Assembly (NCBI GenBank): GCA_965140355.1 | Contig: OZ223194.1 | Coordinates: forward strand, 1,364,001 to 1,428,000 | Length of the DNA stretch: 64,000 nucleotides | Direction of reading: 5' to 3' | Source of the DNA: Acetobacterium sp965140355 | GTDB lineage: Bacteria > Bacillota > Clostridia > Eubacteriales > Eubacteriaceae | In this document: one piece after another, positions 45,195 to 54,033 of the stretch | Layout: each line of letters begins with the position of its first letter | How positions within the stretch are numbered: position 1 is the stretch's first letter | Program-made: the position numbers and the translations under genes | The notes under the pieces: model-generated | Database searches by the model: none | Seen by the model: the letters and a program-made list of their open reading frames with translations, nothing else | What the model was told of the DNA's origin: nothing

Positions 45195-45245
45195 AAAAAG
45201 CCTTGCCACTGTTGTTATTAAACAGTGACAAGGCTTTTATTTTTG
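45195..45245 (+). terminator. Rho-independent terminator
   Basis: AAAAGCCTTG(C)CACTGTT pairs with AACAGTG(A)CAAGGCTTTT, one mismatch, followed by ATTTTT, after lysC. Confidence 0.9.
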
Positions 45246-45430
45246 TCACTAATGCTAATTTCAAAATCTTCTAAAAATATTGATGACATTAATTGATCTA
45301 TTTATACCTTTTATGTCATAATAAGAGATAGTCATATTTATACTGAATAAAGAAGTTAAAAACAGTAATTTTTTAAAGATTAAACCAACGAAAATTAAGA
45401 AATTGGTAATCAGGAAATAAGGAGAATAAA

Positions 45431-46717
45431 ATGGGTAAAACAATTGCTGAAAAAATATTTGATGCACATCGCGTAAACGAACCATTTCCGGATACACATG
45501 TGTTAAAACTGGACCGGGTTTTCTGTCATGAAATCACGACCCCGATTGCGATTACAGATTTGATGGCGCGGGGGATGGATCGGGTTTTTGATCCCACCAA
45601 GATCAAGGCGGTTATTGACCACGTCACACCGGCTAAAGATTCTAAAACAGCGGAACAAGGGAAAATCCTTCGGGATTGGGCCAGACGACATGAAATTAAA
45701 GACTTTTTTGATATCGGTAAAAATGGCGTCTGTCATGCGATTTTTCCAGAAAAAGGATTTGTGCGACCAGGATATACCATCATCATGGGGGACTCTCATA
45801 CCTGTACGCATGGGGCTTTTGGTGCCTTTGCGGCCGGGATTGGGACAACCGACCTTGAAGTGGGTATTTTAAAGGGTGTTTGTGCTTTCCATTTTCCTAA
45901 AACGATTAAGATTGTGCTAAACGGCGCCTTAAAACCAGGTGTATATGCGAAGGATTTGATCCTGTTTATTATTAAAGAATTGACGGTTAATGGGGCAACC
46001 AATATGGTGATTGAATTCACTGGTCCGGTTGTCGAGGCGATGTCGATGGAATCGCGGATGACGCTTTGTAACATGGCCATTGAAGCCGGTGGCACGTGTG
46101 GAATCTGTTATCCGGATATGACGACTGTCGATTATTTGTGGGAATTTATTCAGGATGAGTACGCAACCAAAGCAGACGCCTTAAACGATTATGCTAAATG
46201 GGCATCCGATGCTGATGCCGAATATGAACGGATCTGTGAATATGATGTTTCTCAATTGGAACCGATGGTAACGGTTGGTTTTAAGCCGGATCAGGTTAAG
46301 ACGGTCAAAGAAATGGCCGGCACCAAGGTTGATCAAATCTATATTGGCAGTTGTACTAACGGCCGGATTGAAGATTTACGAATTGCGGCGGCTGTCTTAA
46401 AAGGCAAAAAAATCAGTGATGAGGTGCGAGCGATTGTCAGCCCGGCAACGCCAGCGATCTATTCGATGGCCTTAAAAGAGGGGCTGATTGAAATCTTTCA
46501 GGATGCCGGTTTCTGTGTAACGAATCCGACTTGTGGCGCCTGTTTGGGGATGAGTAATGGCGTTCTTGCTGAAGGTGAAGTTTGTGCCTCGACCACTAAC
46601 CGTAATTTTAATGGCAGAATGGGAAAAGGCGGAATGGTTCACCTGATGAGCCCGGCTACGGCAGCGGCGACAGCGATTACCGGAACGATCACGAATTCTA
46701 GCATAGTTCAAGTTTAA
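45431..46717 (+). CDS. leuC: 3-isopropylmalate dehydratase-type large subunit (LeuC/HacA family)
   Basis: A 428-residue aconitase-superfamily protein with AAGGAGAA before ATG 45431. The iron-sulfur ligands are Cys308 (GSCTNGR), Cys368 and Cys371 (NPTCGACLG). MGDSHTCTHGAFGAFAAGIGTTDLE and CASTTNRNFNGRMG are typical of the 420-residue class II enzymes. These are usually annotated as LeuC, but isopropylmalate, homoaconitate and 2,3-dimethylmalate dehydratases share the fold, and no leuA or leuB lies nearby. The small subunit gene follows 14 bases later. The region 45246-45430 shows no T-box leader. Confidence 0.88.
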   Translation: MGKTIAEKIFDAHRVNEPFPDTHVLKLDRVFCHEITTPIAITDLMARGMDRVFDPTKIKAVIDHVTPAKDSKTAEQGKILRDWARRHEIKDFFDIGKNGVCHAIFPEKGFVRPGYTIIMGDSHTCTHGAFGAFAAGIGTTDLEVGILKGVCAFHFPKTIKIVLNGALKPGVYAKDLILFIIKELTVNGATNMVIEFTGPVVEAMSMESRMTLCNMAIEAGGTCGICYPDMTTVDYLWEFIQDEYATKADALNDYAKWASDADAEYERICEYDVSQLEPMVTVGFKPDQVKTVKEMAGTKVDQIYIGSCTNGRIEDLRIAAAVLKGKKISDEVRAIVSPATPAIYSMALKEGLIEIFQDAGFCVTNPTCGACLGMSNGVLAEGEVCASTTNRNFNGRMGKGGMVHLMSPATAAATAITGTITNSSIVQV

Positions 46718-46731
46718 GTGGGAGAGCAGAA

Positions 46732-47253
46732 ATGAAAACATTTAATGGAAAAGTATTATTTTTAGATCGCAGTGATATCAATACAGATGAGATTATTCCG
46801 GCAAAATATTTAACCGAAATTACAAAAGCGGCATTAAAACCTAATTTGTTGGAAGACTTGGTGTTGCCCGGTTTTAGTAAAGAAGATATCCAGGATAAAG
46901 CCGTTATTGTTACCCGAGAAAACTTCGGTTGCGGTTCTTCACGTGAACATGCCCCTTGGGCCTTGGAAGTTAATGGCATTAATGTCGTAATTGCGGAAAG
47001 CTTTGCTCGCATTTTTAGACAGAATATGTATAATTGCGGGATGTTTGCAATTGAGTTACCAAAAGAAACCATCGATGCTTTATTTACGAAATACGCCGAA
47101 AAAGCGGTATCAATGGCAATTGATGTTGATCAGAGTACGATTGAAATAAGTGCCGACGGGGAATGCGAAACAATTGCTTTCGAAGTTGGCGAATTTGATA
47201 AGACCCTCGTTAAAGAAGGCGGATGGGTTGGATACGCCGATAAGAATTACTAA
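46732..47253 (+). CDS. leuD: 3-isopropylmalate dehydratase-type small subunit
   Basis: A 173-residue swivel-domain subunit with GGGAGAG before ATG 46732. DRSDINTDEIIPAKYL and TRENFGCGSSREHAPWAL are the family motifs that place the substrate-binding Ser and Arg near the iron-sulfur cluster of the large subunit. As with the large subunit, the reaction could be on isopropylmalate or a related 2-hydroxy-diacid. The two genes form an operon ending at a hairpin terminator. Confidence 0.88.
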   Translation: MKTFNGKVLFLDRSDINTDEIIPAKYLTEITKAALKPNLLEDLVLPGFSKEDIQDKAVIVTRENFGCGSSREHAPWALEVNGINVVIAESFARIFRQNMYNCGMFAIELPKETIDALFTKYAEKAVSMAIDVDQSTIEISADGECETIAFEVGEFDKTLVKEGGWVGYADKNY

Positions 47254-47285
47254 AATAACAGGGTAAAAAGTTAAGAAATAAATGA

Positions 47286-47333
47286 GAACCGCTAAAATGA
47301 TTGAAAAAATCGATTTTATGCGGTTCCTTTTTT
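47286..47333 (+). terminator. Rho-independent terminator
   Basis: GAACCGC and GCGGTTC close a long AT-rich inner stem (AAAATGATT against AAATCGATTTT) and run into seven T residues. Confidence 0.85.
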
Positions 47334-47424
47334 GTTTGCCGACAAACGCAATCAGGCCGTTAACTGTTGATCAAAGTCAGCTAATCATCATCTGTTTAAT
47401 AATTTGAGAAGAGGTGTATTTTGA

Positions 47425-47453
47425 TGGATTTATAGTTGCAAATCAGATATACT
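47425..47453 (+). promoter_or_regulatory. Candidate promoter of the pilB-pilC pair
   Basis: TGGATT (47425-47430) and TATACT (47448-47453) are 17 bases apart, 46 bases before the coding start. Confidence 0.45.
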
Positions 47454-47498
47454 AAAATCAATAAATACTCGAAATAAATGAAATCAATTGGAGACGAG

Positions 47499-49163
47499 AT
47501 GAAAGAAAACATGTTGGTTTTGGAAATGCTGCTTAAAAATAAGCTGATCACCAGACAAAACATTGCTGAACGCATTGATGAAGTCCGGCAGACAGGTAAT
47601 TCAATGCTCAATTTATTATTAAAAGACCGGATTATTACGCAAAAAAATATCGTGTTGCTTTTTCATAACGAGTGGGGATTTGATCTTTACGATCCTCACA
47701 AGGACCTAATCGATAAGCGCTTGTTGGGCGTGTTTTCCAAAGAACAAGCGCGCAAATATTTGGTTTTTCCGGTGAACCAGGGGCAGGCGGAGCAGTTGAC
47801 GGTATTGATGGCCGATCCGATTCACGAAGACACGCTTCGCAATGTCAAACGGATTGCCGGTAAACGACTTAAAATATTGGTTGCTGAAAAGGATTGCATT
47901 CTCAATTTGATTGATCAAAACTATCACCAAAAACGATTAAGTCAGGAAAAAATTGATTTACAAAAGGAGCAGGAAAATAAAAAAACAGCCGCCCAACCAA
48001 GTATCATTACGCTTGTGAATCATTTGATTGAAGAAGGTGTTTTTCAAGGCGCCAGTGATATTCATATTGAACCATTTCCGCAAAAAATTCAAGTGCGGTT
48101 TCGAATTGATGGGATGTTAAAAACCGTTCGGACATTAAAAAAAGATGTTTGGCGAGGGGTGGTAACCCGTTTAAAGATATTGGGGAACTGTGATATTGCT
48201 GAACATCGGTTGCCGCAAGATGGTGCTTTTACAACCACCTATGAGGGCCGACAAATCGACGTGCGGGTGGCGATTATGCCCACCATTCATGGGGAAAAGA
48301 TCGTCTTAAGGTTGCTTGATGAACAAAAATTTCTGATGTCAATTGATGATTTAGGTTTTTCAAACGAACAAAAATATTTGTTGGCAGAAATAATGGAAGC
48401 CCCGCACGGGATGTTATTGGTAAGTGGTCCGACGGGAAGCGGGAAATCAACGACTTTATATAGTTTGTTAAATAATATTGATGCCCAAACCCAAAATATC
48501 ATCACCATTGAAGACCCAGTGGAGTTTCAAATGGCTGATATTAATCAGATTCAGGTAAATGAAAAAACCGGACTGGATTTTGCAACTGGACTTCGGGCGA
48601 TTTTAAGACAGGATCCGAATGTTATTATGGTAGGCGAAATCCGGGATGAAGAAACGGCGGAAATGGCGATTCGAGCAGCGATTACCGGACATCTGGTCTT
48701 ATCCACGATTCATACCAATAACGCCATTGCTTCGATCACGCGGCTGATGGATATGAAAATTCCGCTTTATCTATTATCGGTGGCCCTAAGAGGTGTGATT
48801 TCACAAAAATTGCTCAAACGATTATGTCCGGACTGTCGTAAAAAAGAACCGGCAACGGCGGCCGAAAAAAAGTTGCTGGGGCTTACTAATAAAGAATTTG
48901 ATTTGTATTATCCGGTTGGTTGTCCGAAGTGTCAAGAGACAGGGTTTCGGGGTCGAATTGCGATTCAGGAAGTACTAAAAGTCTCGCGAAAGATTCGAGA
49001 AGCGATTGGAAAAGGAGAGAACTACGACAGCATTCGTAAAATAGCCATCGCCGAAGGGCTAAAACCGATTGAAGATTCATTGAAGTGGCATTTATTGATG
49101 GGGAACACCGCATTGTCCGAAGGTCTGGAAATTTTAACGTTTGAAAATGATTGGCATCATTAA
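47499..49163 (+). CDS. Type IV pilus / type II secretion assembly ATPase (PilB/GspE)
   Basis: A 554-residue ATPase. ATG 47499 is preferred over the in-frame ATG 47478 because TTGGAG lies just before it. The N-terminal GspE domain (about 1-140) precedes the motor domain. Walker A is GPTGSGKST (310-318), the Asp box is EDPVEFQM, Walker B VIMVGEIRDEETAE and a His box TIHTNNA. A zinc tetracysteine (Cys443, 446, 475, 478) is intact. It powers pilus or pseudopilus extension. The platform gene follows with a nine-base gap, but no prepilin, peptidase or retraction ATPase is nearby. Confidence 0.92.
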   Translation: MKENMLVLEMLLKNKLITRQNIAERIDEVRQTGNSMLNLLLKDRIITQKNIVLLFHNEWGFDLYDPHKDLIDKRLLGVFSKEQARKYLVFPVNQGQAEQLTVLMADPIHEDTLRNVKRIAGKRLKILVAEKDCILNLIDQNYHQKRLSQEKIDLQKEQENKKTAAQPSIITLVNHLIEEGVFQGASDIHIEPFPQKIQVRFRIDGMLKTVRTLKKDVWRGVVTRLKILGNCDIAEHRLPQDGAFTTTYEGRQIDVRVAIMPTIHGEKIVLRLLDEQKFLMSIDDLGFSNEQKYLLAEIMEAPHGMLLVSGPTGSGKSTTLYSLLNNIDAQTQNIITIEDPVEFQMADINQIQVNEKTGLDFATGLRAILRQDPNVIMVGEIRDEETAEMAIRAAITGHLVLSTIHTNNAIASITRLMDMKIPLYLLSVALRGVISQKLLKRLCPDCRKKEPATAAEKKLLGLTNKEFDLYYPVGCPKCQETGFRGRIAIQEVLKVSRKIREAIGKGENYDSIRKIAIAEGLKPIEDSLKWHLLMGNTALSEGLEILTFENDWHH

Positions 49164-49171
49164 AAGGTGGG

Positions 49172-50401
49172 ATGATGAATAAACCGTTTATTTATAAAGC
49201 AAAAGATCAGCAAGGAGAAACCATAACCGGAGTGGTGATGGGACAAACATCCCGGGAGATTGCCGTGGAATTACAGAGTCAAAACCTGATTGTTTTAGAG
49301 ATTAAAGAACAAAGACGGTCAGAAAGCATTTTGGATAAAACTTTTTATTTTCGCATTCGGGCAGTGACGGAGACAGAGCTCGGCCAATTTTGTCGACAGT
49401 TTCAAGTCTTGTTAAAAGCGGGGATTCCCATTTTGAAATCATTGGAGTTGATTCAGGCAGAAACAAAAAACAAGGGTTTTAGCAGTGATCTGCAGGGGTT
49501 ATGCAACCGGATTCAAGCAGGGGAAAGTCTCTCAATGGCGATGGCGTTTTATCCGAAAACCTTTCCGGCATTGTTGATTTTTATGGTAGAAGCTGGTGAA
49601 ATCAGCGGAAATCTCGATGAAATCCTGTTAGGAATGGCTGAGCATTATGAAACAGAAGTAAAAAATCGCCAACAATTACAACAAACGCTTTTTTATCCAA
49701 TGATCTTGAGTGTGGTGTTTTTAGTCGTTTTGATTTTTTTGATTACTTATGTCTTACCAACTTTTACGGGCATGTTTGCAGTAATGAATGCCGAATTACC
49801 GGCACCAACGCGGTTTTTATTGGCAATCAGTCAAGCAGTGATGAATGGGTGGCCGATAATGATATTAATATTGTTGGGGAGTTGGGTTGGCGGATCGTAT
49901 TTACTTAAAAATGTGACCATTGCGACAGCTAAAGATTGGCTTGTTATTAACTTACCGTTGATCGGAATGCTTCATTACAAGCGGTCATTAGCAAGAATAG
50001 CAACAACGATGGGAATGTTGTTGCGAAGCGGGATCGATCTTTTAACGGTGTTAAACCGTTTGGAGGGGGTTACTGCTAATCGTTATCTAAAAAAAGAATT
50101 AGTGGAACTGAGGGAAAAGGTAGCCAATGGAAAAAGTTTGGGTCAGGGAATGGCCGAAACCAAGGTTTTTCCGAGTTTGTTTTGTCAACTGGTTGTTATT
50201 GGCGAAACCTCAGGGACATTACCGGACGTACTGGGAACCCTTAATCTAATTTACAAAGATGAGGTAGATAACCAAATTAAATTGCTAAACACCTCTTTGG
50301 AGCCGCTGCTATTGATGGTATTTGGTGGGATGGTGTTATTCATTTTAGCGGCGATTATGCTGCCGGTTTTTGATATCTACGCAGCTTATGCTAATATGTA
50401 A
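49172..50401 (+). CDS. Type IV pilus / type II secretion platform protein (PilC/GspF)
   Basis: A 409-residue protein from ATG 49172 (ATG 49175 is equally possible) behind AAAGGTGG; the frame's TTG at 49151 is within the previous gene. Two homologous GspF domains (about 60-185 and 260-385) are seen, each with the RQFQVLLKAGIPILKSL and RIATTMGMLLRSGIDLLTVL motif. Helices are at about 160-185, 210-232 and 370-395. It is the inner-membrane platform partner of the PilB ATPase. Together they form the engine of a pilus whose fibre genes must be elsewhere. Confidence 0.92.
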   Translation: MMNKPFIYKAKDQQGETITGVVMGQTSREIAVELQSQNLIVLEIKEQRRSESILDKTFYFRIRAVTETELGQFCRQFQVLLKAGIPILKSLELIQAETKNKGFSSDLQGLCNRIQAGESLSMAMAFYPKTFPALLIFMVEAGEISGNLDEILLGMAEHYETEVKNRQQLQQTLFYPMILSVVFLVVLIFLITYVLPTFTGMFAVMNAELPAPTRFLLAISQAVMNGWPIMILILLGSWVGGSYLLKNVTIATAKDWLVINLPLIGMLHYKRSLARIATTMGMLLRSGIDLLTVLNRLEGVTANRYLKKELVELREKVANGKSLGQGMAETKVFPSLFCQLVVIGETSGTLPDVLGTLNLIYKDEVDNQIKLLNTSLEPLLLMVFGGMVLFILAAIMLPVFDIYAAYANM

Positions 50402-50520
50402 ATGAGATCAGGAATGGTTTGAATGGTCAGGTTTATTTAAGCTTGTCGTTGTTTTATTAGATCAGCAAGAGGAATTTTCCTGGTGGATATAGTTATTGGG
50501 ACTGACGTTCAGCAAAAAAA

Positions 50521-50561
50521 AGAAAAGGATTTTCTCATTTCATGGGAGAAAATCCTTTAAT
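50521..50561 (-). terminator. Rho-independent terminator
   Basis: AAAGGATTTTCTC and GAGAAAATCCTTT form a perfect 13-bp stem. The T-rich side lies on the minus strand, so it mainly ends the small minus-strand gene; it may also stop pilC. Confidence 0.85.
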
Positions 50562-50572
50562 AAATTCATGGA

Positions 50573-50860
50573 CTAAAGCGGCTTGCGCCCCGACAAGATG
50601 GCATGACATTCATTATAATAGAATTTTTTTGCATCGCTGACAGTTAATTCATCAAAAAGATGATAGAGAGTGATTGCTAATGTTTGCGTTGTTTTGATAT
50701 CGAGATTTGTGCGTTGGCAAGTTTTAAGAAAGTATCCCATACAGGCTTCTTTATTCCAATCGTCGCCACCTAAAAATAATCGACGCAATTCTTCTTTGAT
50801 TTCTTTTTCGGTCCATTGCGAGTCAGCTGAAGAAAAATCGGAATCATTTGTTTCGGTCAT
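50573..50860 (-). CDS. Small soluble protein, unknown
   Basis: A 95-residue protein from ATG 50860, with AAAGGAGC at the right distance; the frame upstream is not needed. It is acidic at the N-terminus and mainly helical (WTEKEIKEELRRLF and TQTLAITLYHLFDEL), with three Cys residues. No signal or membrane segment is present. It is convergent with the pilus pair and has its own terminator. I do not recognise the family. Confidence 0.55.
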   Translation of the reverse strand: MTETNDSDFSSADSQWTEKEIKEELRRLFLGGDDWNKEACMGYFLKTCQRTNLDIKTTQTLAITLYHLFDELTVSDAKKFYYNECHAILSGRKPL

Positions 50861-51025
50861 TTTACCAGCTCCTTTCGTATTAGATGAATTTTTAATCAAT
50901 ATTATTATAACACAGCTAAAACGAAACAGTAATCCTAAAGCAGGTAAAAATTTTATTTGTGTTTTGTTAGGAAACAGGGAAAAATGGTAAAAAGCAAAAA
51001 ATATCTAAAAAAAGCAAAAAAATAC

Positions 51026-51054
51026 TGGATTTTTAAAATGTAATCGTATATAAT
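51026..51054 (+). promoter_or_regulatory. Candidate orphan promoter
   Basis: TGGATT (51026-51031) and TATAAT (51049-51054) are 17 bases apart. The transcript would reach only the terminator at 51101-51132, about 70 bases. The region 50900-51025 shows no gene. Confidence 0.4.
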
Positions 51055-51100
51055 TAGCATATGGTGTGAAAACGTTTTAATTTCCTTTCTTAATTTTCTT

Positions 51101-51132
51101 AAAAAAGAGGTGCGGCGAGCACCTCTTTTTTA
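51101..51132 (+). terminator. Rho-independent terminator preceding an intron relic
   Basis: AAAAAAGAGGTGC and GCACCTCTTTTTT form a 13-bp stem with a five-base loop. It is the kind of site that class C group II introns choose for insertion. Confidence 0.88.
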
Positions 51133-51136
51133 TTTT

Positions 51137-51345
51137 GCGCGCTCGATATGCGCGCAATCTAACGGGTGAAAGTCTCGAATAGTGTCAGGTAAGACCAAGT
51201 GGTATCGAAGGGTGTCCTCGACGAGGAAAGGATGATTAATATCGGTAAGCGATGATGTAAACGTTAGAATCGTTGGATATCGAATAGAACATACGATGGT
51301 GTAGGAGATCGGCTGATCATTAATTGATCAACTCGCTGGAATAAA
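51137..51345 (+). mobile_element. 5' fragment of a class C group II intron (domain I relic)
   Basis: Starting at 51137, GCGCG stands where the consensus GUGYG would be. A GCGCGC stem, AATCTAACGGGTGAAAGTC, GTGTC...AAGGGTGTCC and GAGGAAAGGATG follow in the same order and spacing as in the Oceanobacillus iheyensis group IIC intron I remember. No reverse transcriptase is encoded, and no domain V catalytic hairpin is seen before fprA at 51530. It lies four bases after the T-run of an intrinsic terminator. The right boundary is approximate. Confidence 0.65.
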
Positions 51346-51529
51346 ATTATTTGCGGTAACGGTACTTGAAAAACCTGGGTGTAATAAGTTAAATGAGTTT
51401 AATAAATTCATTAAAGAAAAGTCTTTGAAATCCCGCTATATTCTTAATGATTCGTATTTTTCGCTTGAATTAATTTGGGTTTAAGGTTATATTTAAGTTC
51501 GAGAAAACATAAAGAAAGTGGGAACTAAT

Positions 51530-52720
51530 ATGAATGCAGTAAAAATTAAAGAGGATATTTTTTGGGTCGGCGTTAATGATTATCATACGTCACTTTTTGA
51601 AGGTTTATGGCCAATCGATCAGGAAGGTGTTTCTTATAATGCCTACATGATTATCGATGAAAAAGTAGCCATTATTGATACGGTTAAAACCATTAAAGCA
51701 GATGAATTTATAGAAAAAATCAAATCAATTATTGGCGATAGAAAAGTTGATTATTTGATTGTTAACCATATGGAACCAGATCACTCCAGTGGAATTACCA
51801 GTTTACTGGCAGAATATCCAGATATAAAAATCGTTGGGAATAAAAAAACCTTTCCGATTATGAATAACTTTTATGAAATTAATGAAAACCTTCATGAAGT
51901 TGGTGAGGGTGATACCCTTAGTTTAGGAAAACATACACTTAAATTTTTTATGACACCAATGGTTCATTGGCCGGAATCGATGGTTACCTATGATCTGATA
52001 GATGAAGTGCTTTTTTCAATGGATATTTTTGGAACTTTTAAAGCACCGGAAGGAAGCATTTTTGATGATGAAAATGACCTGGCCGCCTTTGAAGAGCCAA
52101 CTCGTCGCTATTATGCCTGTATTGTTGGGAAAGTAGCAGGCCAGGCTTTAAAAGCCTTAAATAAACTTTGTGATGTTAAGATGGGAACGATTTGCCCCTC
52201 ACATGGTTTGATTTGGCGGGATAACCCGAAACATATTTTAGATATGTATGTGAAAATGAGTAAAAAAGAGACCGTTCCCGGTGTTGTTATTGCTTATGGA
52301 TCAATGTATGGCTGTACTCAAAAAGCTGCAGAAATTTTGGCGATTGCTTTAAAGAATGAAGGGGTTAAAGAAGTAAAACTATATGATGTTGCTAAAACAG
52401 ATATTTCTTTTATCATTGCTGATATCTGGAAATATAAGGGATTGTTTTTAGGTGCGCCATCTTATTATGGTCAAATTTTCCCCAAAATGGCGAGTCTGCT
52501 TTATAAATTAGGCGAAATTAAAGTTGATAATCATAAAGTTGGATTTTTTGCAGACTATAGTTGGAGTGGTGGTGCTGATAAGAACTTTAATTATTTTATC
52601 AAAGAAGCGAAAGTTGATACTATTGATGAAATATTGATGATAAAAGGAACACCAAGTGAACAGGATATTGCAAATTTGAATGAGCTGGCTCAAAAAATGG
52701 CAAAAGAAATGATTCAGTAG
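51530..52720 (+). CDS. Flavodiiron protein (FprA-type oxygen or NO reductase)
   Basis: A 396-residue enzyme from ATG 51530 behind AAAGTGGGA. The metallo-beta-lactamase-like domain has the complete di-iron ligand set: His80, Glu82, Asp84 (NHMEPDHSSG), His146 (MVHWPES), Asp165 and His225 (SHG). A flavodoxin domain (about 255-396) with YGSMYGCTQKAAE binds FMN. There is no extra rubredoxin domain. In anaerobes these reduce oxygen to water using electrons from rubredoxin or F420-like donors. It stands alone ahead of mnmA. Confidence 0.94.
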   Translation: MNAVKIKEDIFWVGVNDYHTSLFEGLWPIDQEGVSYNAYMIIDEKVAIIDTVKTIKADEFIEKIKSIIGDRKVDYLIVNHMEPDHSSGITSLLAEYPDIKIVGNKKTFPIMNNFYEINENLHEVGEGDTLSLGKHTLKFFMTPMVHWPESMVTYDLIDEVLFSMDIFGTFKAPEGSIFDDENDLAAFEEPTRRYYACIVGKVAGQALKALNKLCDVKMGTICPSHGLIWRDNPKHILDMYVKMSKKETVPGVVIAYGSMYGCTQKAAEILAIALKNEGVKEVKLYDVAKTDISFIIADIWKYKGLFLGAPSYYGQIFPKMASLLYKLGEIKVDNHKVGFFADYSWSGGADKNFNYFIKEAKVDTIDEILMIKGTPSEQDIANLNELAQKMAKEMIQ

Positions 52721-52763
52721 GTAAACGCTGTAATTGGGAAAAAAACAGAGGGGGAAATAAAAA

Positions 52764-53840
52764 ATGAAAATCGTTGTGGGCATGTCAGGCGGAGTTGATT
52801 CATCAGTTGCAGCATTACTATTGAAGGAGCGCGGTTACGAGGTTATCGGGGTCTTTATGAAAAACTGGGAAGAACTGGATGATTCGGGCGTATGTACGGC
52901 TACTGAAGATTATGATGATGTGAGACGGGTGTGCGACACCATTGATATTCCCTATTATACAGTGAATTTTGCGAAAGAATATTATGACTCTGTTTTTTCT
53001 TATTTTTTGGAAGAGTATAAAAAAGGGAGAACACCTAATCCAGATGTTTTATGTAACCGCGAAATAAAATTCAAGCGTTTTTTAGATTATGCACTGAAAG
53101 TTGTCGGTGGTGATTATCTGGCCACTGGTCATTATGCTCAGATTGACTTTGTTAATGAGCAATACCGCTTAAAACGTTCGTTTGATCACAATAAAGATCA
53201 AACTTATTTTCTTTGTCAATTAGGCCAAAAAGAATTGGCTGATGTAATGTTCCCGATTGGTCATTTGGCTAAAGATGAGGTACGCTATCTGGCCGAAAAA
53301 AATAATCTGGCGACGGCCAAGAAAAAAGATTCGACTGGTATTTGTTTTATAGGAGAACGAAATTTCACCCGCTTTCTCAGTCAATACCTGCCAGCACAAC
53401 CGGGTCAGATTGTCGATCTTGCCGGGAATGTCAAGGGTACCCATCAGGGGTTGATGTACTATACCTTAGGCCAGCGAAAAGGCTTGGGTATTGGTGGCGA
53501 AGGTACTGGTGAGCCATGGTTTGTAGTCAGTAAAGATCTGGAAAAAAATGAGCTGATTGTGGTACAGGGAGAAACCCATCGGGCGCTTTACTCGAAATCG
53601 TTGGAAGCCATTGAAATGAATTGGATTAGTGGTTATCCGTTAGCACGAGAATTTAAATGTACCGCTAAATTCAGATATCGTCAGCCGGATCAGGATGTGT
53701 TGGTTCGGGTCTTGCCCGATCGCGTTTATGTCGAATTTGATAAACCTCAAAAAGCAGTGACACCAGGACAGATTGTCGTTTTATATTTAGATAATATTTG
53801 TCTTGGCGGCGGCGTTATTGACTCGATTGAAATGATTTAA
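52764..53840 (+). CDS. mnmA: tRNA-specific 2-thiouridylase MnmA
   Basis: A 358-residue enzyme with GAGGGGG before ATG 52764. The PP-loop SGGVDSSVAALLL (about 7-19) binds ATP. Catalytic cysteines are Cys97 (LCNREIKF) and Cys194 (GICFIGE). Its C-terminal domain contains GEPWFVVSKD. It adds sulfur to U34 of Lys, Glu and Gln tRNAs. The gene lies 43 bases after fprA and ends at a good terminator. Confidence 0.96.
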   Translation: MKIVVGMSGGVDSSVAALLLKERGYEVIGVFMKNWEELDDSGVCTATEDYDDVRRVCDTIDIPYYTVNFAKEYYDSVFSYFLEEYKKGRTPNPDVLCNREIKFKRFLDYALKVVGGDYLATGHYAQIDFVNEQYRLKRSFDHNKDQTYFLCQLGQKELADVMFPIGHLAKDEVRYLAEKNNLATAKKKDSTGICFIGERNFTRFLSQYLPAQPGQIVDLAGNVKGTHQGLMYYTLGQRKGLGIGGEGTGEPWFVVSKDLEKNELIVVQGETHRALYSKSLEAIEMNWISGYPLAREFKCTAKFRYRQPDQDVLVRVLPDRVYVEFDKPQKAVTPGQIVVLYLDNICLGGGVIDSIEMI

Positions 53841-53858
53841 TAAGTCTGATTTTAGGCA

Positions 53859-53899
53859 TAAAAGAGCAATCTTAATTTAGCTTGCTCTTTTATTTTTTT
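53859..53899 (+). terminator. Rho-independent terminator
   Basis: AAAAGAGCAA pairs with TTGCTCTTTT and is followed by ATTTTTTTT after mnmA. Confidence 0.9.
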
Positions 53900-54033
53900 T
53901 GAGAAAAAAATGGAGTTTTATGGTAAACTATACACAATGACATCAATATAATGGGTTAAGACCGTGGAACAGCAAAACAAAAAGCACAAGTCATGAAAAT
54001 ATTAAGCAGGATGATAGGGAAGGATTGTAGAAA

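Noticed and set aside
46698..47072. 124-residue minus-strand frame over leuD
   Set aside because: Antisense shadow of a clearly conserved gene.
51346..51529. Group II intron domain V in the remainder before fprA
   Set aside because: A short GGTAACGGTACTTG resembles part of such a region, but the catalytic triad hairpin and its partner strand are absent, so it is not called.
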